Assembly: GCA_947494095.1 (NCBI GenBank)
Contig: CANLTI010000011.1
Location: forward strand, 21,883-85,882
Reading direction: 5' to 3'
Length of the DNA stretch: 64,000 nt
DNA from: an uncultured Pseudomonadales bacterium
Lineage (GTDB): Bacteria; Pseudomonadota; Gammaproteobacteria; Pseudomonadales; Cellvibrionaceae
Shown piece after piece: positions 51,768-61,889 of the stretch. Position numbers and translations under genes: made by a program. The stretch's first letter is position 1; every line of letters starts with the position of its first letter. The notes beneath the pieces are model-generated. The model did not search any database and had not been told where the DNA came from. It was given only the letters and a program-made list of their open reading frames with translations.

Positions 51768-52446
51768 TTTATTAGCTGAAGATGACCTTCGTCTTGCTCA
51801 GCTAGTGCATGATTATTTAACGGCCAATGGCTTTACCGTCATTATCGAGAGTAACGGCCTTAATGTTGCCGAACGCATTAGGCGCAACATGCCAGCATTA
51901 TTAATTTTAGATGTTGGCTTGCCCGGCAAAAATGGACTGGACATTTGCAAGGACATTCGCAGTTATTTTGATGGTCCAGTCCTAATGCTAACCGCACGCG
52001 ATAGCGATGCCGATCAAATTTTAGGCCTTGAATACGGCGCCGATGATTATGTCATCAAGCCTGCTGATCCTCGCATATTACTAGCCCGCATAAAAGCATT
52101 ACTGCGTCGTAAAAATACACAAAAAACAGCAAGCCAACCTAATTTAGTATTTAATAATTTTGTCATTAAATGCGGGCAGCGAACCGTAGAGTTAGATGGT
52201 AAAACACTAGCGTTTTCAAGCCATGAATTTGATCTACTTTTATTACTGGCCAGCCAGGCCGATGAAGTGCTTAGTCGTGAATATTTATTTACTCAAGTAT
52301 ATCGTCGTGAATATGATGGACTCGATCGCTCTGTAGACGTTCGAATTTCACAGTTGCGCAAAAAATTAAATGGCGATGACGGCACGCCCGAAAAAATAAA
52401 AACCGTCTGGGGTCGAGGTTATTTATTTGCAAGCGAAGCCTGGTGA
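51754..52446 (+). CDS. OmpR-family response regulator (RstA-like)
   Basis: 230 codons. The receiver domain (1-118) shows the acidic pair EDD (about 9-11), the phosphorylated Asp in LLILDVGLPGKNGLDIC (about 49-65), Thr in MLTARDSDAD and Lys in DDYVIKPADP. The C-terminal OmpR winged helix contains FSSHEFDLLLLLASQADEVLS and DGLDRSVDVRISQLRKKLNGDD, ending in GRGYLFASEAW, closest to E. coli RstA. It lies 61 bp after the DUF3019 gene and 88 bp before its kinase. It probably regulates the MipA-like gene and perhaps msrPQ. Confidence 0.93.
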   Translation: MTDTILLAEDDLRLAQLVHDYLTANGFTVIIESNGLNVAERIRRNMPALLILDVGLPGKNGLDICKDIRSYFDGPVLMLTARDSDADQILGLEYGADDYVIKPADPRILLARIKALLRRKNTQKTASQPNLVFNNFVIKCGQRTVELDGKTLAFSSHEFDLLLLLASQADEVLSREYLFTQVYRREYDGLDRSVDVRISQLRKKLNGDDGTPEKIKTVWGRGYLFASEAW

Positions 52447-52534
52447 TAAATGTGACAAGCGTTAGTAAAAAAGCCCTAACTCACAGATTATTCGTGGCAG
52501 TTACACACTCTACTCACCCTGCAAGCTATCACTC

Positions 52535-53830
52535 ATGAACCGTATTTTTTTATCGCTCTACGCGGTCATTGTGTTGTGCGTTATGTTAATGGGCTGGGGC
52601 CTTGATGAGCTTTGGCAACACTTTAGCCCACCACCAAGACCGACTACAGCACAACTCGACTTACTTACCTTAATCGAGCAGCAACTCGATAAACCGACCG
52701 CCGCTCACCACTTTAATACACTCAACAGTCAGGTAAATATATTAGATTTAGATGATTTTGCACAATCTTCATTTAGCCAAAAACTGCAAAAAGGTGCACC
52801 TATTTTATTGCACAACAAAATAGGTGAGCAGAAAATTTATCAATTGGTACACAACAATAAAATCATCCGATTAACAATACCCAACCTCACTGCACGAAAA
52901 AATAACAACATATTATACCCATTGCTATTAAGTTTATTTTACGGCGCGATTGGTTTGGTTGTGTTTCTTTGGGTATGGCCGCTCATGCGTGATGTACGCA
53001 AGCTTGAACAGCACACTCAAAATATCGGTAAGCACAGCCTTCCCGAAGTGGTTACTGTAATGCGTGGCTCAGCGGTTAAAAACCTTGCTAGCGCGTTTAA
53101 CATTATGGCTGAACGCATTAAGGATTTGGTGGCTAGCCACAAAGAAATGACCTATGCGGTAAGCCATGAATTACGGACGCCACTCGCTCGCATGAAGTTT
53201 GCCCTAGCCATGCTACAAGATACAAGCGATACACAAAACACTTTAGCCCATAATCATATGAATGGCTTAGCTCAAGATATTAACGAGATGGACGCACTGA
53301 TTACTCAGCTACTTAGCTATGCGGGTTACGAGCAAAGCTGTGGCCCTTTAGAGCAGCAGCAAGGTGATATGACCTTTTTAATAAGCGAGCTTATTCAGCG
53401 AGCCAAAAATAGTCACTCTAGCCAAAACCCAAATAAGCAAATCTCAGCCATCAATATCACCCTTGATTGCAAAAACAACCAAACACATGCCAGCTGTGAC
53501 TGGCAACTCATGGAGCGAGCCATCTTTAATCTTATACATAATGCACTACGATTTGCGCGCAGCCAGATAGTAGTGTCGTTTGATGCGAGTCATTCAGCGT
53601 ATTATGTCATTAGCGTATCAGATGATGGGCCGGGCATTCCCAGCGAAGAGCACACTAAAGTCTTTGAGTCATTTGTGCGCTTAGAGTCAACACCTAATGC
53701 TCAAGTACGCGGGTTTGGTTTGGGCCTAGCGATTGTGCATCGCGTGCTTAAATGGCACGAGGGAACTGCCACCGCCAATACAAACGCCACAGGCGGCGCC
53801 CAGTTTATTTTACAGTGGCCGTCTAAATAA
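52535..53830 (+). CDS. sensor histidine kinase (RstB-like)
   Basis: 431 codons. Two membrane segments (about 1-22 and 130-152) bracket a periplasmic sensor domain of about 105 residues. A HAMP linker (about 150-205) leads to the HisKA box MTYAVSHELRTPLARMKFAL (about 205-224, phosphorylated His) and the HATPase domain: N-box LMERAIFNLIHNALRFA, G1 VSDDGPGIP, G2 RGFGLGLAIVHRVLKWHEG. Paired with the adjacent response regulator. Its last 21 bp overlap the end of the convergent msrQ gene (from 53810). Confidence 0.93.
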   Translation: MNRIFLSLYAVIVLCVMLMGWGLDELWQHFSPPPRPTTAQLDLLTLIEQQLDKPTAAHHFNTLNSQVNILDLDDFAQSSFSQKLQKGAPILLHNKIGEQKIYQLVHNNKIIRLTIPNLTARKNNNILYPLLLSLFYGAIGLVVFLWVWPLMRDVRKLEQHTQNIGKHSLPEVVTVMRGSAVKNLASAFNIMAERIKDLVASHKEMTYAVSHELRTPLARMKFALAMLQDTSDTQNTLAHNHMNGLAQDINEMDALITQLLSYAGYEQSCGPLEQQQGDMTFLISELIQRAKNSHSSQNPNKQISAINITLDCKNNQTHASCDWQLMERAIFNLIHNALRFARSQIVVSFDASHSAYYVISVSDDGPGIPSEEHTKVFESFVRLESTPNAQVRGFGLGLAIVHRVLKWHEGTATANTNATGGAQFILQWPSK

Positions 53831-54421
53831 TTGGGTTGTTACTTTCAATCTAAATATCATAAGGCATGCATAGGCGGCAGCATACCACCAAAAGCTTGAA
53901 TAATCGGCCCGAATAAGCCAAAAGAAATGCACCAAAACCAAAGCATCAATCAGGTAAACCGTACGATGCAAAGCTATCCAACGCTTACCTAGTGCACGTT
54001 GCGCTTTTTTATTGGACGTAGCCACTAAAGGCAGCAAGAGACAAAACGCTATAAACCCTACCGCAATATAGGGCCTGTCTTTAACATCAGCCCATAAAAA
54101 ACCAAAGTCGAATGATAAATCAAAAATTAAATAAATCAAAAAATGAAGCGTTGCATAAAAAAAGGCATATAAACCCAAAATTTTGCGCCAAGGCATTAAG
54201 TACTTAACATGCCATTTACGATTAAACCGCAACCACTTCACAGCAGGAGTAATAGCCAAACTAACTAGCAAAGCCGTTAAAGCCCAGCGCCCAGTTTGAT
54301 GTGTAAGCGTTTCAATAGGGTTGGCACCCAACCCTCCAAATACAGTGAGCGCTACTAAATACAGTGCCGGTAAGACACCCAAAAAGTGCCCAAGCCATCG
54401 TGTGATATTTTTGACCGTCAT
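53810..54421 (-). CDS. msrQ: haem-binding membrane subunit of the MsrPQ methionine sulfoxide reductase
   Basis: 203 codons. An integral membrane b-type cytochrome that passes electrons from the quinone pool to periplasmic MsrP, which repairs oxidised methionine in envelope proteins. Several membrane helices; haem-ligand histidines are likely in FFYATLHFLIYLIF (about 92-105) and ALVLVHFFWLIRADYSSFWWY (about 161-181). The Q-type loop LTHQTGRWALTALL is also typical. Its start codon abuts the msrP stop (54421), so translation is coupled. Its 3' end overlaps the histidine kinase gene. Confidence 0.93.
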   Translation of the reverse strand: MTVKNITRWLGHFLGVLPALYLVALTVFGGLGANPIETLTHQTGRWALTALLVSLAITPAVKWLRFNRKWHVKYLMPWRKILGLYAFFYATLHFLIYLIFDLSFDFGFLWADVKDRPYIAVGFIAFCLLLPLVATSNKKAQRALGKRWIALHRTVYLIDALVLVHFFWLIRADYSSFWWYAAAYACLMIFRLKVTTQLFRRPL

Positions 54422-55365
54422 TAAATAAACCGCGTGAGATCCATGTTTTTATACAAATGTGCCACTTGCTCTTGGTAACCATTAAACATTAATGTTTCAC
54501 GCTTAAAAAGCTCACCAATGCGCCGCTCACGTGCCTGGCTCCAACGCGGATGGTTTACTTTTGGATTAACGTTGGAATAAAAACCATACTCGCTCGATTG
54601 CAATGTATTCCAGCTGGTTTTTGGCTGCTCTTTAACAAACTCTATTTTTACAATGGATTTAATACTTTTAAAACCATACTTCCAAGGGACCACCAAACGA
54701 ATTGGCGCACCATTTTGATTAGGCAAGGTTTTGCCGTATAGGCCTACCGCCATAAAACTTAAAGGGTTCATCGCCTCATCTATGCGCAAGCCTTCACGGT
54801 AGGGCCAGCGAATTACTGGCCTGTTTTGACCCGGCAGTGGCCGACCTTCATCGTACAGCGTATGAAAAGCCACATATTTAGCATCACTGCTCGGCTCAAA
54901 ACGCTTGAGTAATGATGCCAAGCTAAAGCCCAACCAAGGGACAACCATCGACCAAGCTTCAACGCAGCGCAAACGATAAATTCGCTCTTCAAAGGTGTGA
55001 GGCTGTAGTATATCTTCGAGATGGTATTTACCCGGCTTTGCACATAAGCCACCCACCTCAATACTCCAGGGGTCGGTTTTAAGCTTATCGGCATTTTTGT
55101 AAGGGTCTGTTTTGGCGGTGCCTAGCTCATAAAAATTATTGTACTGTGTAATATCTTCAAAGCTATTAAGCTTTTCATCGACTTTATAGGTCGTTTTTGC
55201 CGCAGCCGCTTTTTGCTCAAAGGGCGTGCTCGCTGCAAAACTAGGCATAGCGGCAACCCCTAAGGCGCCAGCCACCCCAGCACTTAAAAAGTGACGTCGC
55301 TTCAAGTAGGTCGCCTCTGACGTAACCTCGGACTCACACAATGTAGGAATAAAGGACTTAACCAT
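54421..55365 (-). CDS. msrP: catalytic molybdopterin subunit of periplasmic methionine sulfoxide reductase
   Basis: 314 codons. The twin-arginine signal [19 protein letters not shown] (about 22-40) exports the folded molybdoenzyme. The sulfite-oxidase-type fold shows [19 protein letters not shown] (about 133-151, with the Mo-ligand Cys), [55 protein letters not shown] and [17 protein letters not shown]. It reduces Met sulfoxides after oxidative or chlorine stress. Operon with msrQ. In E. coli msrPQ is governed by an adjacent two-component system; here a two-component pair is the convergent neighbour. Confidence 0.95.
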   Translation of the reverse strand: MVKSFIPTLCESEVTSEATYLKRRHFLSAGVAGALGVAAMPSFAASTPFEQKAAAAKTTYKVDEKLNSFEDITQYNNFYELGTAKTDPYKNADKLKTDPWSIEVGGLCAKPGKYHLEDILQPHTFEERIYRLRCVEAWSMVVPWLGFSLASLLKRFEPSSDAKYVAFHTLYDEGRPLPGQNRPVIRWPYREGLRIDEAMNPLSFMAVGLYGKTLPNQNGAPIRLVVPWKYGFKSIKSIVKIEFVKEQPKTSWNTLQSSEYGFYSNVNPKVNHPRWSQARERRIGELFKRETLMFNGYQEQVAHLYKNMDLTRFI

Positions 55366-55495
55366 AAACTACCTCCAAGAATAAATTGCGCCTAGGATGC
55401 GCTACCCATAACTATACGCAGCAAAAGTCACAAAGGCATCACAGGTTTATTATAGTTGTGCTTCAAGGCTTATGGACAGGAATAGCCAATAGCTT

Positions 55496-55656
55496 AGGAG
55501 CGAGGAAATAATAGTTTGTCCAATTGGGCGCAGGGCCCTGTTTTCTCAGCAAGGCGCTCGAAGAGGCGCATGCCGGGGCCTGAAACTCTTCGAGCAACGC
55601 AGCAGAAGGGATAGGGAACAAGTATTATTGAATAAAGTATTTCTTCCTCGCTCCCT
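55496..55656. mobile_element. MITE family 2, complete copy 2 (161 bp)
   Basis: Termini AGGAGCGAGG (55496) and, inverted, CCTCGCTCCCT (ending 55656). The inside is nearly identical to 43068-43227 over the block GCGCAGGGCCCTGTTTTCTC onward. Non-coding, upstream of msrP. Confidence 0.8.
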
Positions 55657-55692
55657 AGGGAAGCCTAAAAAGAACATGGCTCTTAAGCCAAA

Positions 55693-55805
55693 CTAACAAG
55701 CCCCTTTTGACAGCGTGCTGATGGATTATGCTCTGGGCATTTCAGCGCCGAACTGTGCAGAGAAAGAAGGGTTAGCGTCAGATTTCAGCATCTGTGAATA
55801 GTAAC
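55693..55805. mobile_element. MITE family 1, fragment G
   Basis: GACAGCGTGCTGATGGATTA and GGGCATTTCAGCGCCG match the family left arm. The right side ends with CATCTGTGAATAGTAAC, an eroded terminus. It lies 37 bp after MITE family 2 copy 2. The region 55366-55826 otherwise holds no gene. Confidence 0.65.
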
Positions 55806-55826
55806 AGAAGCACAAACGCTAAAAAC

Positions 55827-55856
55827 AAAAAAAGCCCCGCAATGCGGAGCTTTTTA
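55827..55856 (-). terminator. terminator after tRNA-Leu
   Basis: On the minus strand, AAAAAGCTCCGC pairs with GCGGGGCTTTTTTT (one mismatch) around a short loop, 28 bp beyond the tRNA 3' end. It probably ends the tpiA-secG-tRNA transcript. Confidence 0.8.
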
Positions 55857-55883
55857 AGTACTTAGGCAAGCCTAAGATTTTTT

Positions 55884-55968
55884 TGGTGCCCTGGGCCGGA
55901 CTTGAACCGGCACGACCGAAGTCACTACCCCCTCAAGATAGCGTGTCTACCAATTTCACCACCAGGGC
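55884..55968 (-). tRNA. leuU: tRNA-Leu (anticodon GAG)
   Basis: On the minus strand the acceptor GCCCTGG pairs with CCAGGGC, followed by A73 and an encoded CCA. The anticodon stem CTATC/GGTAG encloses the loop TTGAGGG, giving anticodon GAG. A long variable arm (TGACTTCGGTCGT) and T-arm GCCGGTTCAAGTCCGGC confirm a class II tRNA-Leu. Position next to secG equals that of leuU in E. coli. Coordinates include CCA. Confidence 0.95.
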
Positions 55969-55993
55969 GAGGACGCGCATTCTACTGGCTTTA

Positions 55994-56398
55994 TTACTCT
56001 GTTTCCAGTGCTTTTGCAGCGTTTTCTAAAGTTTTTTGAGTATCATTAGTGTCACCTTCTAAAGCAGTAGCCGCATCTGCCTGTAAATCAGCCGTATTGT
56101 TTTCAATATCGCCAACAACAGATTCTATTGCCGCTGACTCAGGTAAAAACTCATCATCAATGACCGAGCTATTTTTAGCAACAACGGCTAGGGTCACACT
56201 CGTAACAAAGAATAACGCGGCTAAAATACCTGTCATACGAGAAAAGAAGTTGCCTGTACCTGCAGCACCAAATACTGTTTGTGATGAACCCGAACCGAAA
56301 GATGCGCCCGCTTCTGCCCCTTTACCTTGCTGTAGCATAATTAAGCCAATAATGCCCAGAGCTAAAAGAACATGAACGACGAGAATAAAATTTTCCAT
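55994..56398 (-). CDS. secG: preprotein translocase subunit SecG
   Basis: 134 codons. Small membrane partner of SecYE that helps SecA-driven export. The two helices lie at about 2-20 (FILVVHVLLALGIIGLIML) and 52-72 (MTGILAALFFVTSVTLAVV), joined by QQGKGAEAGASFGSGSSQTVFG with the family GKGA motif. The acidic C-terminal tail is long and Ala/Asp-rich. It lies between tpiA and tRNA-Leu as in many gammaproteobacteria. Confidence 0.96.
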   Translation of the reverse strand: MENFILVVHVLLALGIIGLIMLQQGKGAEAGASFGSGSSQTVFGAAGTGNFFSRMTGILAALFFVTSVTLAVVAKNSSVIDDEFLPESAAIESVVGDIENNTADLQADAATALEGDTNDTQKTLENAAKALETE

Positions 56399-56454
56399 AA
56401 CGCTTTGCCTTTATAAAGTGCTTTTAATTTATTGCTAACAGCCAAGTTAATGAG

Positions 56455-57219
56455 TTAAAGCTCGGCAGCTTTGCAGATTTCGATAAAATCGTCGGCCTTG
56501 AGGGCTGCGCCGCCTACAAGAGCACCGTCGATATCCGGTTGAGTAAAGAGTGCTTCGGCATTCTCAGGCTTAACACTTCCACCATAAATTATTCGCGTAG
56601 CTTGACCTGCTGGGCCAAGTAGCTGCCGAATAAATGCATGAACTTCCTGCGCTTGATCGGGTGTCGCAGTGACACCAGTGCCTACGGCCCAAAGGGGTTC
56701 ATAGGCGATCACGCATCGACCAAGTTTTTCTTGCCCGCAATAGTCGAGTACCGCACCGACTTGACGCTTAATAATAGCCAGCGTTTCGCCTGCTTCACGC
56801 TGCTCGGGCGTCTCACCCACACATAAAATGGGAGTCATTAATGCTTTATGTGCCAAATCGAACTTGCGCGCTACTAACGCATCGGTTTCACTATAAAAAC
56901 GGCGGCGCTCTGAATGCCCTGTAATGACATACTGGCAACCCAAATCATGTAGCATTTCGGCAGAGACATCACCGGTGTAGGCGCCCTCTTCAAACTGACT
57001 ACAGTCTTGCGCGCCTAAAGCAATATTGGAATGCGCTAAATGGACGCTGCTCGCCTGCCCAATATGAACAAATGCAGGGCATACAACAACCTCAGCTTGA
57101 TGAACACCTGTCCATTGCTGGGTAATGCCTTCTAATAGCTCCCTTACAAATGCACTGGTGCCGTTTAGCTTCCAGTTGGCAATAATAAGAGGACGTCGTT
57201 TAGTACTGTTAGTTACCAC
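56455..57219 (-). CDS. tpiA: triose-phosphate isomerase
   Basis: 254 codons. Interconverts dihydroxyacetone phosphate and glyceraldehyde-3-phosphate. Catalytic residues are in place: Lys in IANWKLNGT (about 13-21), His in YVITGHSERR (about 98-107), Glu in VIAYEPLWAVGTG (about 171-183), and the phosphate loops IIYGGSVKPEN and DGALVGGAAL. Full length. Start after TTAGTACTGTTAGTTACCAC is modest; no better alternative is seen. Confidence 0.97.
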   Translation of the reverse strand: MVTNSTKRRPLIIANWKLNGTSAFVRELLEGITQQWTGVHQAEVVVCPAFVHIGQASSVHLAHSNIALGAQDCSQFEEGAYTGDVSAEMLHDLGCQYVITGHSERRRFYSETDALVARKFDLAHKALMTPILCVGETPEQREAGETLAIIKRQVGAVLDYCGQEKLGRCVIAYEPLWAVGTGVTATPDQAQEVHAFIRQLLGPAGQATRIIYGGSVKPENAEALFTQPDIDGALVGGAALKADDFIEICKAAEL

Positions 57220-57383
57220 GCAATTATGCCTTACTCACCCAGTGCCAACGCACTCAGTGATGACTCAAATAAATATACACAGACAAATCCTTAGCCTCTA
57301 GAGCGAGTTAAGCATTTTGTCCAGATAAAAAGGCTGGCAATGGTAGCGAAAGAGACCCGCTAACACAATAAAAATGCTCAGAT

Positions 57384-57417
57384 AAGCCGTAAAATTAGAG
57401 CTATACGGCTTTTTTTA
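57384..57417 (+). terminator. hairpin with plus-strand T-run between tpiA and glmM
   Basis: AAGCCGTA and TACGGCTT enclose 12 nt and are followed by TTTTTT on the plus strand, although both flanking genes are on the minus strand. It would stop antisense transcripts entering glmM; on the minus strand the stem lacks a T-run. Confidence 0.45.
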
Positions 57418-57438
57418 GCTTATCAAGGACTTATATTG

Positions 57439-58779
57439 CTATAAGTGTGCCTCTTCTACTGCTGCTGCGAGCTGTTCGGCAACCATTTGCACCTGCTGCT
57501 GATCTTTCCCCTCTACCATTACCCGAACAACAGGTTCAGTACCCGATGGCCGCAATAAAACACGGCCGGCATCACCGAGCTCTAGCTCAGCATGCGCTAC
57601 AGCCGCTTTTACACTGTCATTGGTATTGAGCGCTGCTTTGTCGGTACAAGGGACATTGATCATCACTTGAGGCATTTTTTGCATACCTTGCTTTAAGATG
57701 CCCAATGGTTTGTCAGAGGACTTTACCGCCAGCAAGGCTTGCAGCGCTGCAATAATGCCATCGCCAGTTGTTGTGGCACAGCGGCATACAATATGACCAG
57801 ACGACTCGCCACCTAAGGTCCAATCGTTTTTATTCATTTCCTCGATAACGTAGCGGTCACCCACGTTCGCGCGAACAAACGGTATGTCCAACTTTTTGAG
57901 TGCTACCTCGAAACCAAAGTTACTCATCAATGTACCGACAACACCTTTAAAGTCATCGTTGTGCTGACTCTTGTAAGTCGCTATCAAATAAAGTAACTGA
58001 TCGCCATCAAGCACCTCACCTTGATCATCAACAAACATGACTCTGTCGCCATCACCGTCAAAGGCGATGCCTAAATCGGCATGGGTTTCAAGCACATGGC
58101 GCTGTAAAGCCTTCATTTTTGTTGAGCCACAATCGAGGTTAATATTTAATCCGTCAGGTGCAATACCAATCGTAGTGACATTAGCCCCAAGCTCCCGAAA
58201 CACCTTAGGAGCCACGCTATAGGTTGCGCCATTAGCGCAATCTAAGGCAATATTTAAGCCCTCTAAATTAAACCCCCAAGGTACACTGCCCTTACAAAAC
58301 TCAATATAACGCCCTTCAGCATCTTCAAGCCTACGAGCTTTACCCAATTTTTGAGCAGTTTGCATGGGCTTTTCAAGCTCAGCTTCGATCGCAAGCTCTA
58401 CCTCGTCACCTAGCTTAGTACCTTCGGGGCCAAATAACTTGATGCCATTATCGGTATAAGGGTTGTGCGAGGCACTAATCACTATGCCAGCAGCCGCCTG
58501 AAAGGTGCGGGTTAAATAAGCAATGGCTGGCGTAGGCATTGGCCCCACCAAACCAACATCAACGCCTGCGGCAATTAAGCCAGACTCTAGCGCGGCTTCA
58601 AACATATAGCCCGATATACGTGTATCTTTACCAATAATTACCATAGCAGGCGAGCCGCCGACCTTATTTTTGGCCAATACACGACCCACAGCCCAACCTA
58701 ACTTCAGAAAAAACTCAGGCGTAATCGGCGCCTCGCCAACAAGACCACGAATACCATCTGTACCAAAATACTTTTGCAT
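57439..58779 (-). CDS. glmM: phosphoglucosamine mutase
   Basis: 446 codons. Converts glucosamine-6-P to glucosamine-1-P for peptidoglycan and LPS precursors. [19 protein letters not shown] starts the protein; the phosphoserine loop is [20 protein letters not shown] (about 97-116); metal loop [13 protein letters not shown] (about 238-250); sugar loop GGESSGHIV (about 323-331); and phosphate-binding [15 protein letters not shown] near the end. Complete. Neighbouring folP lies 99 bp upstream. Confidence 0.98.
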   Translation of the reverse strand: MQKYFGTDGIRGLVGEAPITPEFFLKLGWAVGRVLAKNKVGGSPAMVIIGKDTRISGYMFEAALESGLIAAGVDVGLVGPMPTPAIAYLTRTFQAAAGIVISASHNPYTDNGIKLFGPEGTKLGDEVELAIEAELEKPMQTAQKLGKARRLEDAEGRYIEFCKGSVPWGFNLEGLNIALDCANGATYSVAPKVFRELGANVTTIGIAPDGLNINLDCGSTKMKALQRHVLETHADLGIAFDGDGDRVMFVDDQGEVLDGDQLLYLIATYKSQHNDDFKGVVGTLMSNFGFEVALKKLDIPFVRANVGDRYVIEEMNKNDWTLGGESSGHIVCRCATTTGDGIIAALQALLAVKSSDKPLGILKQGMQKMPQVMINVPCTDKAALNTNDSVKAAVAHAELELGDAGRVLLRPSGTEPVVRVMVEGKDQQQVQMVAEQLAAAVEEAHL

Positions 58780-58878
58780 AAATACCTCTCAAAATTCTTA
58801 TAAGCTTAGCAGCGCTAACCTGACCGAAATCACAATGAACTACAGCCAGAGCCTCGCCGTAAACTAATATTCCATCAC

Positions 58879-59721
58879 TCACTTGGCGTGAGTTAACTGA
58901 TAAATTCTTACCATATCTACCGTTGCAGCAACATCGTGCACTCGTAGTATTTTTGCGCCTTGCTGCAAAGCGAGCAACGCAAAACCTAAGCTACCAGCTA
59001 GGCGCTCATGAACTTCACGCCCTAGCAGTCTACCCACCATTGATTTGCGTGACACTCCAAATAAAACGCCAGCCCCCAGATCTGTGAAGCTCTGCAGGCG
59101 CTTTATTAATTCTAGATTGTGCTCATCTTTTTTCCCAAAACCAATGCCGGGGTCAAGCAATACCTGACTACTTTGCATTCCAGCATCACAGCAAGCCTTT
59201 AAGCGCTTGTGTAAAAAAGTATAAACCTCTTTTGCGCAATCTGTGTATTCAGGATCATGCTGCATGCTTTGAGGATCGCCTTGCATATGCATTAAGCAAA
59301 CCGGTAGCTGGGTTTGTACAGCCGCAGCCATCGCGCCCTCAAGCTGAAGTGCGCGCACATCATTAATTAAGCCGGCACCGGCAGCCGCTGCCGCTTGCAT
59401 AACTAAAGGTTGGCTCGTATCGACTGAAATCACAACATCTAGGTTTTTGTGGATAAGCTCAACAATCGGCAGGACTCGCTCAAGCTCCTCCTCAACATGT
59501 ACATGCGAGGCGCCTGGCCGAGTTGACTCGCCGCCCACATCAATAATTGATGCGCCCTGTGTGACCATTTGAGACGCTTTTATTAGAGCCTTTTCGGCAT
59601 TGAGCCGGCCTGCACGATGAAGCGCCGCGCCATCTGAAAATGAATCGGGTGTGACATTAAGTATGCCCATCACCTGAGGTTCAGCCAAGCATAGTGCTCG
59701 GGTTGCACATTGTAATTTCAT
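58879..59721 (-). CDS. folP: dihydropteroate synthase
   Basis: 280 codons from Met at 59721 (MKLQCATR). It joins p-aminobenzoate to the pterin diphosphate in folate synthesis and is the sulfonamide target. TIM-barrel motifs: VMGILNVTPDSFSDGAAL (about 17-34), GASIIDVGGESTRPGA (about 56-71), VSVDTSQPLVMQ, GLINDVRAL, LLDPGIGFGKKDEHN and LFGVSRKSMVGRLLGRE. A longer frame reaches 59778 but would begin inside the ftsH terminator hairpin, so the shorter start is chosen. Confidence 0.96.
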   Translation of the reverse strand: MKLQCATRALCLAEPQVMGILNVTPDSFSDGAALHRAGRLNAEKALIKASQMVTQGASIIDVGGESTRPGASHVHVEEELERVLPIVELIHKNLDVVISVDTSQPLVMQAAAAAGAGLINDVRALQLEGAMAAAVQTQLPVCLMHMQGDPQSMQHDPEYTDCAKEVYTFLHKRLKACCDAGMQSSQVLLDPGIGFGKKDEHNLELIKRLQSFTDLGAGVLFGVSRKSMVGRLLGREVHERLAGSLGFALLALQQGAKILRVHDVAATVDMVRIYQLTHAK

Positions 59722-59746
59722 GAAACACCGTAAAAACAAATAGCCA

Positions 59747-59773
59747 TAAAAAAGGCCAGGAAAACCTGGCCTC
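59747..59773 (-). terminator. terminator between ftsH and folP
   Basis: AGGCCAGG and CCTGGCCT with loop TTTT (minus strand), followed by TTTTT. It lies 18 bp beyond the ftsH stop, so folP needs its own promoter or read-through. Confidence 0.85.
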
Positions 59774-59789
59774 AGCATGACAAATATAT

Positions 59790-61712
59790 TTAGCTTTCTT
59801 TTGCTGGGCCGCCAACAGTAGGCTTGGCTGAATCATCATCTTGCGCTTTGGAAGCACCAGAATCATTATCAGAACCACCACCAAAGTCACCATCACCCCA
59901 GCTGCGTGGTGGACGCACTTTGCGTCGAGCCATCAAGTCAGCGACTTGTTCGGAGTCAATCGTCTCATACTCCATTAGTGCGTCTTTCATCGCCTCAAGC
60001 ACATCACGATTTTCTTCTAGTAGTGTTTTAGCCCGGTCATAGCAACTGTCGATAATAGCCCGCACTTCAATATCAATAGTTTTTGAGGTCTCCGATGAAT
60101 ACTGCGGATTGCCCGATCCCGGCATGCCGGTTTCGTCTTCACCATAATGGAGCGGACCCAGTGCTTCACTTAAACCCCACTTAGTCACCATATTGCGTGC
60201 CATCTGAGTAGCGCGCTCAATATCATTTGATGCGCCAGTTGTTACGCCATCAAAGCCTAGCGTCATTTCTTCGGCAATACGGCCACCGAATAAAGAACAA
60301 AGCATAGACTCTAAACCGCGCTTACTGTAGCTATGTCTATCTTCTTCTGGTAGGTACTGAGTAACGCCTAAAGCGCGACCACGAGGAATAATACTAACCT
60401 TATGCACAGGATCATGCTCTGGAACTAAGCAACCAATAATGGCATGCCCAGCCTCATGATAGGCCGTATTAATTTTTTCGTTTTCATTCATAACCATAGA
60501 TTTACGTTCAGCGCCCATCATGATTTTGTCACGTGCACGCTCAAACTCTTCAACACCGACAACACGTCGGTTAGAGCGTGCAGCAAACAATGCGGCCTCA
60601 TTGACAAGGTTGGCCAAATCGGCGCCTGAAAAGCCCGGTGTGCCGCGCGCTATGACAGAGGCTACAACCGCTTCATCCAAAGGCACTTTACGCATATGTA
60701 CTTTTAAAATTTGCTCACGACCACGAATATCGGGTAAACCCACGAACACTTGGCGATCAAAACGACCAGGACGTAATAACGCTTTGTCGAGTACATCTGG
60801 GCGGTTAGTTGCAGCAATAACAATAATGCCTTCGTTGCCTTCAAAACCGTCCATTTCTACGAGCAATTGGTTGAGTGTTTGCTCACGTTCGTCATTACCA
60901 CCGCCATGACCACCACCACGATGGCGACCAACAGCATCAATTTCATCGATAAATATAATACAAGGTGCCTGCTTTTTAGCTTGCTCAAACATGTCGCGCA
61001 CGCGTGAAGCACCCACACCGACAAACATCTCAACGAAGTCAGAGCCAGATATAGAGAAAAACGGCACCTTAGCTTCGCCTGCGATAGCCTTCGCTAAAAG
61101 TGTTTTACCCGTGCCTGGCGGGCCACTCATCAAGACACCGCGTGGTATACGCCCACCCAAACGCTGAAAGCGAGAGGGATCTTTTAGGTAGTCCACAAGC
61201 TCTTGAACTTCCTCTTTGGCTTCATCCACACCTGCAACATCAACGAAAGTTGTCTTGATTTGGTCTTCACCTAATAAACGAGCCTTGCTCTTGCCAAAGC
61301 TCATCGGGCCACCTTTACCGCCAGCCCCGCCTTGCATCTGCCTCATAAAAAAGATAAACACACCAATAACAATCAAAATGGGAAAGCTGGCAACCAGTAG
61401 TTGCTCCCAAATACTCGGACGTGAGATTTCAGTCCCAGACACTAGAACATTTTTATCCAGCAAGTCATCAATCAGCTTTTCATCTGGAATATTGGGGCGT
61501 ACAACACGAAACGATGTGTTATCTGTGCGCATACCATAGATCATTTCCGCTTCGGTACGCACTTGAGCCACTCTGCCGTTTTGCACCTCTGTGACAAACT
61601 GGCTATAGCTCAGCTCATTTCTAGGGGTGGTATCGCTAAAGTTTTGGAATACTGAGAACAGCACCAAAGCAATAACGAGCCATAAAATCACATTTTTCAT
61701 CATATCGTTCAA
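59790..61712 (-). CDS. ftsH: ATP-dependent zinc metalloprotease FtsH
   Basis: 640 codons. Membrane-bound hexameric protease that degrades damaged membrane proteins and regulators. Two membrane helices (about 6-24 and 107-125, [19 protein letters not shown]) flank a periplasmic domain. The AAA domain has Walker A GPPGTGKT (about 193-200), Walker [19 protein letters not shown] and the arginine-finger [17 protein letters not shown]. The zinc site is HEAGH (about 419-423). The acidic Gly/Asp/Ser tail is typical. It is preceded by rlmE as in E. coli. Confidence 0.98.
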   Translation of the reverse strand: MNDMMKNVILWLVIALVLFSVFQNFSDTTPRNELSYSQFVTEVQNGRVAQVRTEAEMIYGMRTDNTSFRVVRPNIPDEKLIDDLLDKNVLVSGTEISRPSIWEQLLVASFPILIVIGVFIFFMRQMQGGAGGKGGPMSFGKSKARLLGEDQIKTTFVDVAGVDEAKEEVQELVDYLKDPSRFQRLGGRIPRGVLMSGPPGTGKTLLAKAIAGEAKVPFFSISGSDFVEMFVGVGASRVRDMFEQAKKQAPCIIFIDEIDAVGRHRGGGHGGGNDEREQTLNQLLVEMDGFEGNEGIIVIAATNRPDVLDKALLRPGRFDRQVFVGLPDIRGREQILKVHMRKVPLDEAVVASVIARGTPGFSGADLANLVNEAALFAARSNRRVVGVEEFERARDKIMMGAERKSMVMNENEKINTAYHEAGHAIIGCLVPEHDPVHKVSIIPRGRALGVTQYLPEEDRHSYSKRGLESMLCSLFGGRIAEEMTLGFDGVTTGASNDIERATQMARNMVTKWGLSEALGPLHYGEDETGMPGSGNPQYSSETSKTIDIEVRAIIDSCYDRAKTLLEENRDVLEAMKDALMEYETIDSEQVADLMARRKVRPPRSWGDGDFGGGSDNDSGASKAQDDDSAKPTVGGPAKES

Positions 61713-61889
61713 AAGGGTTCCCCTTTAATTACCTCAGCAAATGGTAAATTTCCATTTTGCATATAATGTATTGCATCGACTGCAGTATAGCGACTTTAAG
61801 TATTTGCACTATTCATAAATATACTTGGCAGCAGACCATTTTTTATTATCCCCTACTATACGCTCAGAGCCCGTACAAAGCTTGAAGCA

